Assembly (NCBI GenBank): GCA_029204225.1
Contig: CM055098.1
Coordinates: forward strand, 23,563,367 to 23,627,366
Source: Diphasiastrum complanatum
Lineage: Eukaryota; Streptophyta; Lycopodiopsida; Lycopodiales; Lycopodiaceae
Direction: 5' to 3'
DNA: 64,000 nt
The notes beneath the pieces are model-generated. The model saw only the letters and a list, made by a program, of their open reading frames with translations. It did no database searches and was not told the origin of the DNA. Positions 1 through 64,000 of the stretch are shown here, one piece after another. A program made the position numbers and the translations under genes. Every line of letters starts with the position of its first letter. Within the stretch, counting starts at the first letter, position 1.

Positions 1-165
1 CCAAAGTACAAAAGGTGTCTTGGCAGAACAACAATGCCGGGATGACAAAAAGCTCAACTTAAGATTCCGGGGTCTTCCTACTGAGGGCACAACATTGGAC
101 CAGGTTATCTCTTTGTTTACTTCACGCATGGGGCTCTCAGTTCCGGGTATCCAATAGTATGCTTG
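1..165 (+). mobile_element. LINE ORF1 fragment
   Basis: This stretch closely matches 34580-34690, part of the LINE ORF1 at 33973-34719 (residues VLAEQQCRDDKKLNLRF and onward). It is cut off by the left edge, and similarity fades after about 140-165. It is a short decayed LINE piece in a dynein intron. Confidence 0.7.
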
Positions 166-1227
166 ATTGCAGGTACCTATGTGGCTAAAACTAGAGAGTT
201 ATGGACGATATAATGTATGTCCATAACCCACACAAGCTTAATATACTTCAATAATAAGTCCATTGCAGATCCTGGTTGTAGATAGCGATAAGACTGCTCA
301 TTAGTTATTGAAAAGCTCGTATACTATGTAAGACCATATTTTAGATTTCAATCGAGTAGTCATGGAATGAGATTTAAATATTTAATTTTGTTTTGAAATT
401 TGAACCGAGGAAAGTATTAAAAGAATAATATTCATCTGAAACACAGCAAGGATCATGTGTTTTTGCATAAGATACCTTTTAGTTACCTCTGACGCATTTG
501 CTAGCTTCCAACAGTTATTAAATTAGATGTATGTTTGAAAACTTGTCCATACAAGTTTCAAATCATGGCTAGGAGTGAAATAAAGATTTGAATGCTGCAT
601 TAAATCCAAAGATTTGAAATGATTCAAAACCCTTCGAAGTGAGTTTTGTTGTACCTATATGTAAAATTATGCTTGCTTTTTTTTACCTAGAATCGGCAAA
701 CAGGAGAAATATGTTCATTATAAGACTTGTTGCTCTGTTAGATAGGTTGATTATGCTGGATGATTTTGATATGGAAGGTAGATAATTTTTGGTTTTACAT
801 TTTTATGAACTTCAGTACACAGTACCACTAGAATAATCATATACTGCCACTGAAATGAGAACTTAGATGCAAATTCTTTCTAACAAGCCTACTACATGTG
901 TTATGATATGAAGCTGCAGTGTGCTTCTAGCTTCTGGAGAATGTTTTTCGTCTTGCTGCAGTTTGTTTCTTTGATAACAAAACGTTGCGTCGACTCTCTT
1001 CGTTGGCCTTTGTGAAACATCTGTAACAGTTCCATAAGGAATGAGTGTCAGTCTCTATGTGCCAATGTCCAATCAGTAACAAGAGCTTTGTGAAAGAGTC
1101 TATAGAATAAGCTGATTTTTGCTTTCTTGAGCCCAACAACTGAGAAATTTATCTTTTTAAGTGGTAATTGTTGCCTTCATATTTGATAACTGCACAAATA
1201 ATTCTGACCTATGATCTTTCCTTCCAG
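166..1227. other. dynein intron, no recognisable feature
   Basis: AT-rich intronic sequence. No dynein-like exon or transposon protein is visible. It ends in a polypyrimidine stretch and CCAG just before the exon at 1228. Confidence 0.6.

Positions 1228-64000
<62,773 letters not shown>

Overview
The window looks like nuclear DNA of a land plant that makes swimming (flagellate) sperm, such as a fern, lycophyte, cycad or Ginkgo. This is inferred from three things. A dynein heavy-chain gene runs through the whole window on the + strand; flowering plants have lost these genes. Its exons have GT-AG junctions and introns up to about 17.6 kb. The introns are full of plant-type Ty1/copia, chromodomain Ty3/gypsy, hAT and LINE sequences. 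There is no bacterial gene organisation.

The only host gene I can support is this dynein gene. I placed 17 exons between 1228 and the right edge. Their reading frames join into about 1,207 residues, with both ends outside the window. They cover, in order, the end of the linker (DHC_N2), AAA1 with Walker A and B, AAA2, AAA3 with Walker A and B and sensor I, and the region leading to AAA4. The sequence resembles the single-headed inner-arm axonemal group (DNAH1/3/7/12-like). Land plants lack outer dynein arms, which fits. One intron (32164-32458) looks like a minor-spliceosome (U12) intron.

Layout by region. 1-10 kb: linker and AAA1 exons, with a 5'-truncated LINE on the - strand at 2.2-4.5 kb. 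10-18.5 kb: one large intron with a decayed LINE, a copia element, and two hAT-like non-autonomous elements (one with an exact 8-bp target duplication). 18.5-22.2 kb: AAA2 exons. 22.2-31.1 kb: intron with a copia remnant and an internally deleted chromovirus. 31.1-32.8 kb: four exons. 32.8-40.1 kb: a LINE-tailed gag fragment, a LINE 5' part, and a nearly complete but dead chromovirus. 40.1-46.2 kb: three exons. 46.2-63.8 kb: a 17.6 kb intron, of which 46.8-61.6 kb is a head-to-tail array of seven LINE units joined by (CT)n tracts, followed by a hAT transposase remnant and a copia gag fragment. The last exon runs off the right edge.

The most interesting signal is the LINE family. Units end in a stem-loop whose stem varies by compensatory changes, followed by AAGACATTAATAA-like sequence and a TTTC/(CT)n tail instead of poly(A). 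New units start right after an older (CT)n tract. Full-length units have an ORF1 ATG within about 10 bases of the tract. ORF2 ends in PCNA-binding (PIP-box-like) motifs of form QxxITxFF. Some units carry ORF1 only (half-LINEs), and one carries a gag-like zinc knuckle on the same 3' end. Together these suggest a (TC)n-microsatellite-targeting LINE system with non-autonomous riders.
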